A DNA stretch of 64,000 nt from Apium graveolens (Eukaryota > Streptophyta > Magnoliopsida > Apiales > Apiaceae), in the NCBI RefSeq assembly GCF_009905375.1, contig NC_133649.1, forward strand, positions 234,822,201 to 234,886,200, given 5' to 3'. Positions 11,276 to 24,223 of the stretch are shown here, piece after piece. Position 1 is the stretch's first letter, and every line of letters starts with the position of its first letter. Both the position numbers and the translations under genes were made by a program. The notes beneath the pieces are model-generated. The model worked only from the letters and a program-made list of their open reading frames with translations, ran no database searches and was not told the origin of the DNA.

Positions 11276-12358
11276 GATTAGTTTTAAGGACCCAGACTTG
11301 CTTGGATCCTTTGGCCTTATTAAGTTTGTTAACATTTGCAGCGGTTTTAGCATCAGAGTTTATGTTAACATTTTTCATATCAGAATTTACACTATCAGAC
11401 TTTGAATCAGAACTTACACTAGAAGGAACAATGCTAACTTTATTTAAAAAAAGGTTTTATTTGATAATAATCATAGTACAAACTATGATATTCCTTACAA
11501 GTAATAAATGGAATGCCATAAACTACCTCAATGAAAACAAGGATTTTGTGGCTTATATCTAACAGACTGACTCTTAACTCCTGACTTTGAAGGTAAGGAG
11601 TTTATGTTCTTATTCCTCCTGCAAAAAGAAGCCAGATGGTTAGAACTTCATCAGTTATGACACGTTTTTCTAGGAGCATCAGGAACAAGCTTATAATCAT
11701 TGCTTTTATTCATACCTTCCTTTCCATTCCTATTTTTCCTAGGTGATTTTACCTTGTTTGTATTCTTAACATCTTTCAGCTTATGCTTAAGCTGCTTCTT
11801 AGTCATTAAGCCTACGTTTACTTCAGTTGTCTTTTCCTGTTTTAGTTTGTCAGAAGTTAATTCCTTTTTAACTTCTGATTTCTCAGTATCAGACTTTACA
11901 GCTACAAACTTAACAGGTTTTAACTTTGGCTTTTGTTTAACAACTATAGGCTTAATATCTACAGTTCCTTTATCATTCTTATCATCTCCATAACCTAAGC
12001 CCTCTTTCCAGTTTCCACTACTTAACAAATTCTGAGTTGTTCTTCCAGAGTTAGTCCAAGTCCTGATAATCTCTCTTTCCTTTTCTAACTCAGCTTTTAG
12101 AGATTCATTCATTTTAAGTACTTCATCCCTAACATAGAAAGCATCATCTCTACCTTTCTGAGTTTGATGGAACATGACTAACTCTTTTTCTAAATAATCA
12201 TTCCTCTTTTTACAAGCAAGATTTTCAGAAGTTAATCTTTCACATGTTAAAGTTTGATCTCTATAGCTAATGAACATAGTTTTAAGATATCTTCTCAACT
12301 CATTAATATCATCAGTATGAAAGACATAAGTAGTTTGAGATACCTTTAACTCAGCAGC
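11276..12358 (-). pseudogene. gag, C-terminal part, of element A
   Basis: Continuation of gag after the insertion of element E. From 12358 the frame is open to 11651. It starts (AAELKVSQTTYVFH…) in register with the piece ending at 26275. It holds a Lys/Glu-rich predicted coiled coil (ENLACKKRNDYLEKELVM…) and a basic tail (…KLKPVKFVAVK…). Below 11650 it continues with stops. Near 11520 a second zinc knuckle (CFH.GSLWH…) is destroyed by a Cys-to-stop change and a nearby frameshift. The end WVLKTNH precedes the pol boundary. Gag forms the virus-like particle and binds RNA. Confidence 0.8.
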
Positions 12359-12363
12359 TTCAG

Positions 12364-14424
12364 TGTAACACCCCCAAATCCGGGGTCGGGGATTCGGGTT
12401 GTCATGAATTCCATTTCCCTTATCCATACTTAATCTTAACAGTCAACCAACTACTGCGTACTGTGACCCCACAATATACACACACACACCAGAAGTTATA
12501 GTCTTAGAAATGAATACCAAAATAACACAAGTCATTTTATTCCACAATTATAAACCATTTCACCTTAAAATGGGTTTCTGAATAATTTACATATTCTTTG
12601 CCATTATTACAATTTATAAATATACATAAGTCTGGTACATCAAAAGTTGAAAGCCTAGCCTATTGGTAGATCCTACCTCAGCTACAACGGCATCAACGCC
12701 TACAGGAAACTGGGGAATGTTTCCTATCCGCTCACGAATTGGGAGTTTGGTCCTGTTCATCTTGTTTATCTGTTGTTGTGTGATGAAAGAAGAAAGCAAG
12801 GGTGAGCAACAAGCCCACCAAAATAATATGTATAATAATTAACAATATATGAGCATTCTCATAGTACTCATGAAAGTCTTGGTCAAGAAGAATTGAACCA
12901 AGTTGATATCTTAACACGACAAGTCGCAAAATATTCAGTATATATATACATATATACTACTAAAAATCTTTGAAATCCTCTGACATGTATAATGTACACA
13001 GAGTTCCAGTTTATAAATATATAAAAATATCGTTACAAGGTGATCTCATATATCTAACCTTGTCTCAACATTTTTCTGAAAACCTTTGTCATTCATAAGA
13101 TAATCATTAACTAGATATAAGTTGAAAAGATGAAGTTATATCTTTTCCGAATACTACTTGAACTACCACCATTCAAGTTATAATTAGTTCATCCCATAGA
13201 TGAAGCTACACGATAAAACTTGTATAGAATTAATCTTTGAAATATCATCGAAATGAAATGAAGTTACGAGATACTTCATTTGATGAAAATATCATTTTAA
13301 AAACTCGACCCTGCCAACACTTAACAATCGCCCAGCCATAGCCTTTCTATCGAAGTGCTCTGGGTAGTGTTGCAAAAATATCCAATTGGATGATGAACTC
13401 ATTACGGGAGTTTGCCGCGCCAGGAAGACCACTCATGATGATCAGTCGCATTAGTGCAACCCCACCATTTTCTATATGTAGAGGAGAATAGTCAGATTTA
13501 CTTATCAACCGAACCCTGGACTCCTAGGAATGGACCGTCTTAGCGGAACTTCCAGGCCATTTGGGCCAATATAATAAGGCTGGGCCGGCGCCACTCGACC
13601 ACTTACGCCACTCCTAGTTCAGATGAAATCCATGACTCTGAAACGTAAAGCTCGTCCCCCCTTTCCCCAAGTAGAAACTTGTTGATACGGCTCCACCAAG
13701 AAGTCGTATCTAGTTGGAAAGGAAAACTCACCGATATTTCCCAGGCGGTGCCTGTTAATAGATTAACTTGTTCCAAGAACTTTACTTCCCGAGCGTTGGG
13801 TAAGTAATAAAAAAAAACTCTTTTATCCAAACAGCAACCTTGTTGCGAATATAAAATACACCACAGAGCCGGATCCCTCAGGTTTTGAGCGATTATTTAA
13901 ATCCCCTTCGAAAGGAGGATTTTAAATTATAAAAATGAGTTTTGGGATCCGCTCTAACTTTTAAAATCATTTTGAAGACTCGAAAACATTTTTAAGAATG
14001 TTTGGAGTAATGCTGATTTAATGAAATAAATCAGTCCCAATATATTAGAAATATCTGAATATTATTGTTTAAATAATATTCCCATAAAGGATGAGCTTTA
14101 TAAAAATAATTGAAGTAGAAGTTTTAAAACTCATACTTGAAATGAATAATAAATAACCAAAGATATACTTATATGAAAGTACGATCTTTATTTGAATAAT
14201 CGAAAATAAGTTTGATTATCGAAACATTATTCTTTAATAAAATAAAGCATATTATTTAATAAAAAAGTGGAGTCATAAGTCCTCGAATGAATATTCAAAA
14301 TAATAATCATTAAATAAAATAAAGCAGAGTCATAAGTTCTCGAATGAATATTCAAAATAATATTCATTAAATAAAATAAAGTTATGGAATAAACCTTATT
14401 CGAATAACAGTTTTGAAAACTATT

Positions 14425-14477
<53 letters not shown>

Positions 14478-16542
14478 CCCGCGAACATCGCCTCCCGGTT
14501 TAGAAAACGTTCACCTTTGGGTCCCCTATACCAAGGGTATACGCAACTACTGCTTATCTCTAGCATAGGTATTATGCAACTTATAAGCATTTGAATCAAC
14601 AATTAGATATCAAGATTACGAAACAGGCATGCATATAAACCATATTAGCATGCTCCAATATATCTCAAGATTTTCTAATAACCATCATGCATCTATCACA
14701 AGATAATGCATATACATATATACATCACAACAACAGTATAACGGGTGGAAAACCTGCCTGAGTGCTCCGGGGTAGACTTAAGCTTAGAGTGGGTCCGGTA
14801 ACCTATGAAAAACAACATAAGCCGGAGTTAAACCACGGTCGCTTAAGAAACTAGACTTTAACCAATTGAACCCTAACGTTTGCTTATGGTCATTTCTACG
14901 CTTAACAAATCACATAAGTCGTTCGAGTACCCTCGACTCCACCATTTTTAATAAATTAATCGTTACGAATTTTAAGGCAACGCTTTCGCGAATACCCTAC
15001 CAACTGGCTAAGTCCACGTTACATAATTATTTCATACTCCAATTAGTCATTTAAGGGCCTTAACCAAGGTTTCAAAGTAAGGCGAGGGGTAATGGTTCGT
15101 TCGCGAAACACCTTTACTTAAAATGGTCGTTTCTCCTAAACCGTACATCGGATTCAAGCGAACCACATATCAAAACGAAGCTCGTAACATGAACTATCTA
15201 AACATGGAAAAGGTTAGAATCTTTCAGTGAGTTCACGGGTCCTAAAGTTAAGAACAGAACAGTTAAGGAAAATCGGGCATTATGACGTTTATGTTTACGC
15301 GATTTCCAATTTAGTTAACACTCTAAATTATCATCAATTCACTCACAACCACCAATACAACAATATTCAACCATCATACTACAAACTCAGTCCCCAACTC
15401 CAAGTTTTACCAATTTATCCAACCAATCAAAGACCCAATATTCAAACCAAATACAAATCCACCAAAACTACTTATAATCAAAGATCAAGCCTTAATACTA
15501 ACAATGCTTCAATAAAACTTAATGGAATCATAAAATCAAAGCTAGGGTTTGAAGTTGATACCTTCCTTGGTAGGTGTTAAGTTGCTAGGAAGCCTTAGGG
15601 AGCCTTAATCTAACCTCTTACAAGCTTGATCTTTCCAAAGAAATCAAGAACACAAAGTTAGGTTTTGAAGTTTCTAAAAGTCCGATTTAAAGAACTGTAA
15701 AAATGAGGTCTTACCATGCTTATTTGGACGAGGCTTGTGAACACGAGTTGTAGGCCATCTCAATAACTTTCCAATTAGCTATTGAACATAACATTTGAGT
15801 GAGTATTGAAGGAGATATGGTAGTTTTAAGTTGCTGCTCTGGTTTTGGCCGAGAGCAAGGGAAGAAAATTGAAGTAAAAATGTTTCTAGTTTGATTAAAT
15901 GATTTGTGTGGTGTTTAGCTTGGTTACTTCCTTTTGTTGTTAATTAGATTGTTACCATGGTAAAAATTGTGTGGCTCACAATCAACCAACCAATCCCTCC
16001 ATTTGTCATGCTTATGTCACCATGCCTATGTCATCTTTCTCATGTCATCCTCTTACACTTGTCTTCTTCTTGTTGGTGTGATGACATCATCATCCACTAA
16101 CCTCTTTGATTAACCCCTAATTACTTGGCTAATGACCGCTTATCTATTATACAGTTCACTTAACTTTCGTTCTCGTTTATCGTTTGAGGGATCATACCTG
16201 TGATCTTATTACTTAGGTTCCCCTAAACCTTTCTCAATATTTTATATTACTTTTATGATCCTCTCTAAAAATTCTTGAATTTAAATCCTTTTTATCATGT
16301 TACCTTATACTCAATTCTTTCGGTATCTGGTGGATTTTCGGGAAAAAATCAAAGTGTTCGGATTTGGATTCTGACGATCTTTACATACAATTATATACCA
16401 TATAGAGTACTAATAAGACCTCAGAATATCAATAAAAGAACTGCTACATTGTGTGGCATGAAAAGTTTTCTTATTCAGGATAATCAACAAAATCACTATT
16501 CATAAGGTTTACAAAAAGTCCAATATTTTTGGGGTTATTACA
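12364..16542 (-). repeat. 3' LTR of element E (4179 bp)
   Basis: Direct repeat of 22128-26269. By eye, sampled stretches differ by about 2-3 percent, mostly single substitutions. Larger differences are the length of a (TA)n run near 14420-14470 and a short indel near 15045. Open frames inside (for example 15227-15580 on the plus strand) exist in both LTRs, match no family I know, and are explained by LTR duplication. Confidence 0.95.
14420..14475. repeat. (TA)n microsatellite in the 3' LTR of E
   Basis: Pure TA dinucleotide tract of about 50 bases. The matching tract in the other LTR (about 24190-24225) is shorter, so the repeat has changed length since insertion. Confidence 0.9.
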
Positions 16543-16558
16543 GTCTCCCCTCCTTAAA
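16543..16558 (-). promoter_or_regulatory. Polypurine tract of element E
   Basis: Plus strand gtctcccctccttaa corresponds to the minus-strand purine run TTAAGGAGGGGAGAC directly upstream of the 3' LTR start TGTAATAACC. It is the plus-strand DNA primer site. Confidence 0.8.
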
Positions 16559-16756
16559 AGGATTCCGTCCCGGAATCAGATAGAAAATGAATAGGGATAC
16601 TTTCTTAGCATTGCACTTTCTAACTCTCAAGTCAATTTTCCCACATTGTTGTTCTGCGACAAACCCTGACTAGCATGATAACCCTTCTTCTAAGCACTTT
16701 TCCATTTTTGATCTATAACCCTTCCTGGTTGCTCCATATAGGTTACGTCTGGTTGC

Positions 16757-17490
16757 ATGTCTATGCGCTCATATGCCCCTATTTGTCTAGCATCCGGATT
16801 ACACTTCTTAACATTGATACATGGAACACGTTATGAACCTGCTAAGGTTCGGGGTAAGGCTAGCTCATATGTTAACTTCCCAATACGACTTAATATATCC
16901 AAGGGTCCAATAATTCGCGGGCTTAGCTTTCCTTTCTTTCCGAACCACATCCATCCTTTCCAAGGGAATACCTATAACAGCACTAGGTCCCCTACTTCCT
17001 ATTCTTTATCCTTTCGTGTCAAATCAACATACTTCTTATGTCCATCTTGGGCTACTACCAGCCGTCCTCTGATTAGATCTATTATATCCTTGGTCCTTTG
17101 GACTACTGCGGGTCCGAGCATCTTGCGCTCTACAACTTCATCCTAACATAAGGGAGATCGCCATTGTCTTCCCTCAAGGATCTCATAAGGCGATACCTCG
17201 ATACTGACATACGATCGATTATCGTAAGAAAACTCAATCCGCGTTAAGTGATCATTCCAAATTTCTTTCAAGTCTATTTCACAGAATCTCATCATAGCTT
17301 CTAGCATTATAGCTTTTGCTTCTCTATACCCATTCTTTTCCAGTTCGTAATCGCTACTATCTTTCGTTCCTAATATTATACAGGTTATACTTTTGCTCGT
17401 TAGCGTTCTATATCCTTTTAATAAATGCATAAACCTTAGTATCACAAACGCGTTAGAATCGGAATACCACCGTACTTGGTACCACTTCAT
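16757..17490 (-). pseudogene. Integrase core and C-terminal domain relic of element E
   Basis: Minus-strand translation gives the end of a gypsy integrase core (KEIWNDHLTRIEFSYDN…, then a GRQWRSPLC block) at 17490-17143. Directly downstream is the integrase C-terminal domain (WKGWMWFGKKGKLSPRIIGP, near 16920-16980). Stops separate the blocks. The family signature is clear in both pieces. No convincing chromodomain was found after it. Confidence 0.8.
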
Positions 17491-20299
17491 CTCTAGCTGC
17501 CTCCATCTTGAAAAGCTTGGTCCTTCATATAGAAGTAAAAGAATTTATTGAGAGATCATTATGATCATGAACACTTGTTATATCGCATAGTTAGTACAGA
17601 AGGTGGCCAGCCTTTAGTACTTGACAAGCAATTAAACAACATGTGGTATCCTACTAGGCTTCTATCACACAGATAGATAGTCATTCGGCAATACCTCCCC
17701 TTTTGGAAGGGTTGTTCATCTCAGCTTACATGAAATGAAAAGGTGAGGAAAGAACAAATTAAAGAAAATTGTATATATATAAAAAAATATATATTGCCAC
17801 AAAATATCTGGCTTGAAATCTACCTCTGAACTATAGAGGTTTATCATAGGAGAACAAAACATATGTATCTATATAAATATCCAGTATTATCGCATCGCAT
17901 TTCACATGCTTAAATATTTTTGCTATTCCGTCCATCATTCTATGGACCCATGCTCTTCCTCGAGCTTATACTCAATCACCTTTGAAACTCTCTCGACATC
18001 GAAAATCGAATCTGGGATCTCATTCTAGACATCATTATTACTAGAATCCTATGCTTGCACCGCAACCTTCCTCGTCTAGTAATACGACTCTCTATTGATA
18101 AGAAGGAATAAGTATTCAATAGGTAGATAATTTACTTAATTAGTCTATCAATGATAACTTATGCACCACCATGACCCGATTAGTGGTACTCAATCTCAAC
18201 ATCCATTCCAATACAAGTCTCACGGTTGTTAGTAATCGGCTCATTACTCGTAGAATCATTCCTACATTACTATGGTCCACCATTGACCTACTGTAGTCGT
18301 TCGTTTTCCATGAAGTCTTAATAACTAACCATACGGAGTCCATACCTGCCGTATCAGATTCTTCTGAGGAGGTAACATAATTACCATTCATGATTCATGA
18401 AGAACACTCTGTATCCTGATGTACATACATGACATGAAGCAGATAAAATTGCAGAAGAGTTTCAATCAAAGCAACGATAGCAGGTTAATACCATTCTTAA
18501 TCATATGCCTTCGATAGAAGACTTAACTCAAAGGTTCATTTAGTCCTTTTGAAACATGGTCCTGGCTTATTCTCAAGATAGTACCTTCTAAGATAGATAG
18601 CCCGCTCACGGCGATTTACATGAATTTAACCTTTACCAAACTACTATTATGGTTGAGTATCGCACAATCATCAGAAGGAATGTCAATCTTCCACACCATA
18701 ATACAACCTTCACGGATTTAACCATTATCGCTATATTCCTCTGGCATGAGCGCCTATAATTGTCCTCTTACACTTAAAGTGTCGGCCACCTCTTTGGCCT
18801 TTCCTGATAGTAAAATTTCCTTACAATTAATGTCTTTTAAATGATCTTCCACTAAATTTTCTACCTCATTTCCAATCACTGCTTGTGTGAAAATGCTCTT
18901 CCGTACGCTTTGGTGAAAAAAAGTATATCACCATTTTTCCATAAGTTATTGCCTCGGTCTTTTAGAGGTTAACATTGTCACGATTGACTTTTGATCATAT
19001 TTATGACGTCTCTTATTTTGGGTCCTTCTTGATTTCACCAATCTCGACCCTTATTGGGTCAATCTATACTTTCTTATGGTTCAACACGTGCCCCACCTGG
19101 CATTATTATAATTACGTCACATTTCCTTTATCAAAATTGCTATTCTTGAGAACTTTGAATATTACCTTTTTCCTTGTAAAACCTCTAAGGTTATCCTTGA
19201 ATCATTCCTCCTGTATTCCCTAGATACAGGGCATATCAAAATACCATTTACTAATACTAGAACCATTGTCTATTTACTTCTGAAAAATTTCTCTACTGAT
19301 CTTTAAAGATTATTGTTACTTTAGTCCTTCATTCCATACTACCCAAACTCATAATGTCCCTATTAAGGGTGAAATGCCAACCTTTATGCATTCCCCTAGG
19401 GTTCATCTCAAGTTATCGAAGTTATATCCTTAATTCCACATTTAAAAAGGTACTTGCATCCTTCCATGGATAAATCAAGTCATATATCCTTGATAGATTA
19501 TCTTATTCAATCATTCCCACCTCGATAGTCTATACCAATTTCACGATAGCATCCTTATTCAAACTGAGGTCAACCCATATGGCCTTCAAAAGATAACAAT
19601 GGTTACCCGCTTTTCTTTCCTAATTTGGTAATGACAACAGGGATGTTCTGGAAGATATTGGTCATGTTCAACGTCAACTTCTTCTAAATAATTCCTCATT
19701 TACTTTTGTTGTTATCTCAACAGTCATCTCAATGTTGGGATATATTTCATACCTGGCATCTCCCTTTCTGGGTATCAAGCCACCGGTCTTACACTTCACA
19801 TTCCTGAAGGGCACTTCCTTCATCCCATTTTCCTAAATTCTTGTTATCCTGTCTCCTCAGTCCATCTGTGTTTCCTTATTAATCCATCGATCTATCTCAA
19901 AGTTTCATCGAATACTCTCAACTTCAAGGGAATTAACTATAAGTATCGCTTACGCCTTCAAACCTTGAATTTATCTCATGATCAGTCACCATCGCGCTGA
20001 TGATGACACACTTCTCTATATTTATTGCAAGGGTTTCTTAGGGTTTCCCATACCTAACTCCCTTATCACTTCTCAACTCTATTTCCTTTATATCCCTTTA
20101 TACTCCTTCCCTTTTTCAGTCTTTTATTTTCATTTCTATTACAAGCCATAACATGAACCAACACAACATAAGCATTGATTTCAAACATCCCGTCATTCTG
20201 GATTCGTGTCCTCAGAACGAATCTTGACAACTTTTACAACTTAGATTCATAATTCATCATCATACTCATCCGCTTTTGTTCTGGCTCTAAAGCTTTTAC
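17491..20299 (-). other. Decayed pol interior of element E
   Basis: About 2.8 kb without usable ORFs. Near 18770-18960 the minus strand retains an RNase H-like end block (LSGKAKEVADTL, compare YHLGKAKMVANTL at about 21160), so this is probably the RNase H that belongs with the integrase at 17.1-17.5 kb. The rest presumably derives from protease and RT, but I could not align catalytic motifs with confidence. No other gene is seen. Confidence 0.45.
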
Positions 20300-20720
20300 A
20301 CTACCTCCATAACCTTGGAAAGTACTTTTCCCGAAAACAATTTTCTGAACTTTAATCAATTTATTATAACCTCTGGCTCCGTGCCTTCCTTGGCCTTTCA
20401 CCAACGGGTGGCCTCTCTCTTAGGAGGGTAATTGACAAAAATAATCTTTTATGATTCAGTCAATCATTTAGAATCTCAAATGATTCATATATTTCCTTTA
20501 GCCAGGCTCTTGCCTCGACTGGGTCAACCTGTTCCTTGGAACTCTGAGAGCTTAGCGAGTTAAAGGTCATGAAAGAATTTCCTACCGCATTGTTTCCTCA
20601 AGGTGGTGGTTGGGAATAAAAGTATAAGTTTTGTTTAGGCAGGTCCATGAATTGCCCCATAGGAGTACCGTCCTGGTTCTCCCTATCTTGCTCGACTTCT
20701 GTTTTCTCAGTATGAAATGT
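20300..20720 (-). pseudogene. gag fragment of element E
   Basis: On the minus strand a stretch around 20490-20700 reads GQFMDL…, then SFMTFNSL and EQVDPVEARAWLKEIYESFEIL. This matches the gag of element F (FMELLRANL, TFKSL, DPVEAQAWLKEIEKSFEIL at 62470-62670). Stops and shifts are frequent. It is the retrotransposon gag core that forms the particle. Its place downstream of an RT-RNase H piece is abnormal. Confidence 0.7.
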
Positions 20721-20859
20721 TTTCTCATCCTCCCCATAATCGGGGTTATCCTACATGTTTTAAATCCTCATTTATTATGTTATGGGTTCCTTCTATCTTG
20801 ATGGCGTCCTCCATAACTATCACATTCAGGGTTTTCCCTAAATCTTATTCCTCGAACTA

Positions 20860-21690
20860 TAACTTTCATCTAAGATACAGTCCTTAAGCTCTTGAATATT
20901 TGGAACCCAAATTCTGTAGGGATACCTCATTATTCCCTCATCATCTTTCTAGGTATTAATATCTTCTCCGGTCATTGGTTATCTGCCTATATTCATCACT
21001 TTTTCTTGGCACAATATGATCTTCTCCAATAATTCGGACTGTATTGCAATCTCAAACAGCTTTTCGGTACCGGCTCCGGTTACCTTCACTTCTATTTCCA
21101 TTTTCTCAAAATCTCTTATCAACTCTCCCAAAGACATTTTCATCTTGAGTCTCTCTTTTATACTAAGGGTATTAGCCACCATTTTGGCTTTCCCTAGATG
21201 ATAAAGAATCTCATAATTGTAATCCTTGATTAGCTCTAACCACCTCCTCTGGCGCATGTTGAGCTCTTTCTGCGTGAAAATGTACTAGAGAACATATGGT
21301 TTATGTAAATCTCACACTTTTCTCCATACAAGTAGTGCCTCCAATCTTTAGGGCAAAACTATTGCCACGAGCCCAAGCTCATGGGTGGGGATATCGAATT
21401 TTATATTCCCTTAATTGTCTTGACGCGTACGCGATTACCTTGTTGTGTTGTATAAGAAGCACCCTAATTCCTTATGCGAAGCATCACTACACATCACGAA
21501 ATCTCCTTTTTCCATCCGGCAACGCCAACATAGGGGTCGTCACCAACCTTTTCTTTAGTTCTTAAAAGCTGTTCTCGTATTTCTCTGTCCATTCGAACTT
21601 CTCAGTCTTACGAGTAAGCCGCGTTAAAGGGGCTACTATCTTTATAAACTTGAACGAACCTCCGGTAGTGACCGGTCAATCCTACCTCTG
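20860..21690 (-). pseudogene. Out-of-order RT-RNase H-integrase-start fragment in element E
   Basis: Minus-strand translation from about 21690 gives the RT/RNase H connection (RRFVEGFSKIVAPLTRLTRK, TEKFEWT). It is followed near 21260 by NMRQRRWLELIKDYNYE and the YHLGKAKMVANTLS block of gypsy RNase H, then an integrase-start-like block (RIWVPNIQELKD) near 20900. These belong after gag in a normal gypsy element, yet here they lie between the primer site and gag. A second RNase H-like relic exists near 18.8 kb, so this piece is an extra, rearranged copy. Confidence 0.7.
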
Positions 21691-22105
21691 GTAGTCGCCC
21701 TAACCATGGTCATCAATTCCTCAGTGGTCCTTTATTCATTCTTGTCAGGATCCTCCACGGGATCCTCCTCAGCAACAATCCCCTCTAGGAAAACATCCTC
21801 AACCGCTACATCCTCAATATGAACATCATCCGGTCCCTCGTTAGGACTGATCTATCGGATCCACAATCTGATCCCCAATATGTAGTAAAACATCATCGCG
21901 ATGTTGCTCCTCAACATCAGGGTTCTGAGTCCCGCTACCATATACGATAACGAACTACGCTTCTATCATGATATTTATAAGGGTTCCCATAAGGGTTTTA
22001 ACTGTCAGTACTATGTTAGGTAGTCTGACTATGAACTTGGCAAGAGTTCTTATTATCTTAGTGAACTTCTTATCTTAACATCGTATCATCTCTGAGGTTT
22101 ATAAT
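21691..22105 (-). other. Leader region of element E
   Basis: About 0.4 kb after the primer site. It contains an acidic, Asp/Glu-rich reading frame with stops (for example AEEDPVEDP). Its position and composition resemble the pre-gag ORF of element F (61308-61916), so it may be a relic of the same gene. No other feature seen. Confidence 0.4.
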
Positions 22106-22123
22106 GGCTTAGTTCTGATACCA
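22106..22123 (-). promoter_or_regulatory. Primer binding site of element E (tRNA-iMet)
   Basis: Minus strand TGGTATCAGAACTAAG, four bases inside the 5' LTR end (…TTACA gaaa TGG). It matches the plant initiator-Met tRNA 3' end (TGGTATCAGAGC) for the first ten bases. Confidence 0.85.
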
Positions 22124-22127
22124 TTTC

Positions 22128-24191
22128 TGTAACACCCCCAAATCCGGGGTCGGGGATTCGGGTTGTCACGAATTCCATTTCCCTTATCCATACTTAATCT
22201 TAACAGTCAACCAACTACTGCGTACTGTGACCCCACAATACACACACACACACCACAAGTTATAGTCTTAGAGATGAAAACCAAAATAACACAAGTCATT
22301 TTATTCCACAATTATAAACCATTTCACCTTAAAAAGGGTTTCTGAATAATTTACATATTCTTTGCCATAATTATAATTTATAAATATACATAAGTCTGGT
22401 ACATCAAAAGTTGAAAGCCTAGCCTATTGGTAGATCCTATCTCAGCTACAACGGCATCAACGCCTACAGGAAACTGGGGAATGTTTCCTATCCGCTCACG
22501 AATTGGGAGCTTGGTCCTGTTCGTCTTGTCTATCTGTTGTTGTGTGATGAAAGAAGAAAGCAAGGGTGAGCAACAAGCCCACCAAAATAATATGTATAAT
22601 AATTAACAATATATGAGCAATTCTCATAGTACTCATGAAAGTCTTGGTCAAGAAGAATTGAACCAAGTTGATATCTTAACGCGACAAGTCACAAAATATT
22701 CAGTATATATATACATATATACTACTAAAAATCTTTGAAATCCTCTGACATGTATAATGTACACAGAGTTCCAGTTTATAAATGTATAAAAATATCGTTG
22801 CAAGGTGATCTCATATATCTAACCTTGTCTCAACATTTTTCTGAAAACCTTTGTCATTCATAAGATAATCATTAACTAGATATAAGTTGAAAATATGAAG
22901 TTATATCTTTTCCGAATACTACTTGAACTACCACCATTCAAGTTATAATTAGTTCATCCCATAGATGAAGCTACACGATAAAACTTGTATAGAATTAATC
23001 TTTGAAATATCATCAAAATGAAATGAAGTTACGAGATACTTCATTTGATGAAAATATCATTTTAAAAACTCGACCCTGCCAACACTTAACAATCGCCCAG
23101 CCATAGCCTTTCTATCGAAGTGCTCTGGGTAGTGTTGCAGAAATATCCAATTGGATGATGAACTCATTACGGGAGTTTGCCGCGCCAGGAAGACCACTCA
23201 CGATGAATCAGTCGCAGTAGTGCAACCCCACAATTTTCTACATGTAGAGGAGAACAGTCGGATTTACTTGTCAACCGAACCCTGGACTCCTAAGGAATGG
23301 ACCGTCTTAGCGGAACTTCCAGGCCATTTGGGCTAATATAATAAGGCTGGGCCGGCGCCACTCGACCACTTACGCCACTCCTAGTTCAGATGAAATCCAT
23401 GACTCTGAAACGTAAAGCTCGTCCCCCCTTTCCCCAAGTAGAAACTTGTTGATACGGCTCCACAAAGAAGTCGTATCTAGTTGGAAAGGAAAACTCACCG
23501 ATATTTTCCCAGGTGGTGCCTGTTAATGGATTAACTTGTTCCAAGAACTTTACTTCCCGAGCGTTGGGTAAGTAATAAAAAAAACTCTTTTATCCAAACA
23601 GCAACCTTGTTGGGAATATAAAATACACCACAGAGCCGGATCCCTCAGGTTTTGAGCGATTATTTAAATCCCCTTCGAAAGGAGGATTTTAAATTATAAA
23701 AATGAGTTTTGGGATCCGCTCTAACTTTTAAAATCATTTTGAAGACTCGAAAATATTTTTAAGAATGTTTGGAGTAATGCTGATTTAATGAAATAAATCA
23801 GTCCCAATATATTAGAAATATCTGAATATTATTGTTTAAATAATATTCCCATAAAGGATGATCTTTATAAAAATAATTGAAGTAGAAGTTTTAAAACTCA
23901 TACTTGAAATGAATAATAAATAACCAAAGATATACTTATATGAAAGTACGATCTTTATTTGAATAATCGAAAATAAGTTTGATTATCGAAATATTATTCT
24001 TTAATAAAATAAAGCATATTATTTAATAAAAAAGCGTAGTCATAAGTCCTCGAATGAATATTCAAAATAATATTCATTAAATAAAATAAAGCAGAGTCAT
24101 AAGTCCTCGAATGAATATTCAAAATAATATTCATTAAATAAAATAAAGTTATGGAATAAACCTTATTCGAATAATAGTTTTGAAAACTATT

Positions 24192-24223
<32 letters not shown>

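Noticed and set aside
15227..15580. 117-codon ORF present almost identically at 24953-25306
   Set aside because: Conservation is explained by LTR duplication; composition is low complexity, on the antisense strand, and matches no family.
16757..17146. Plus-strand 129-codon ORF
   Set aside because: It is the antisense of the gypsy integrase C-terminal domain, which reads correctly on the minus strand.
22106..22123. Possible tRNA gene near TGGTATCAGA
   Set aside because: Only the short tRNA 3'-end complement is present, with no cloverleaf; it is a retrotransposon primer site. The same applies at 34396 and 61075.
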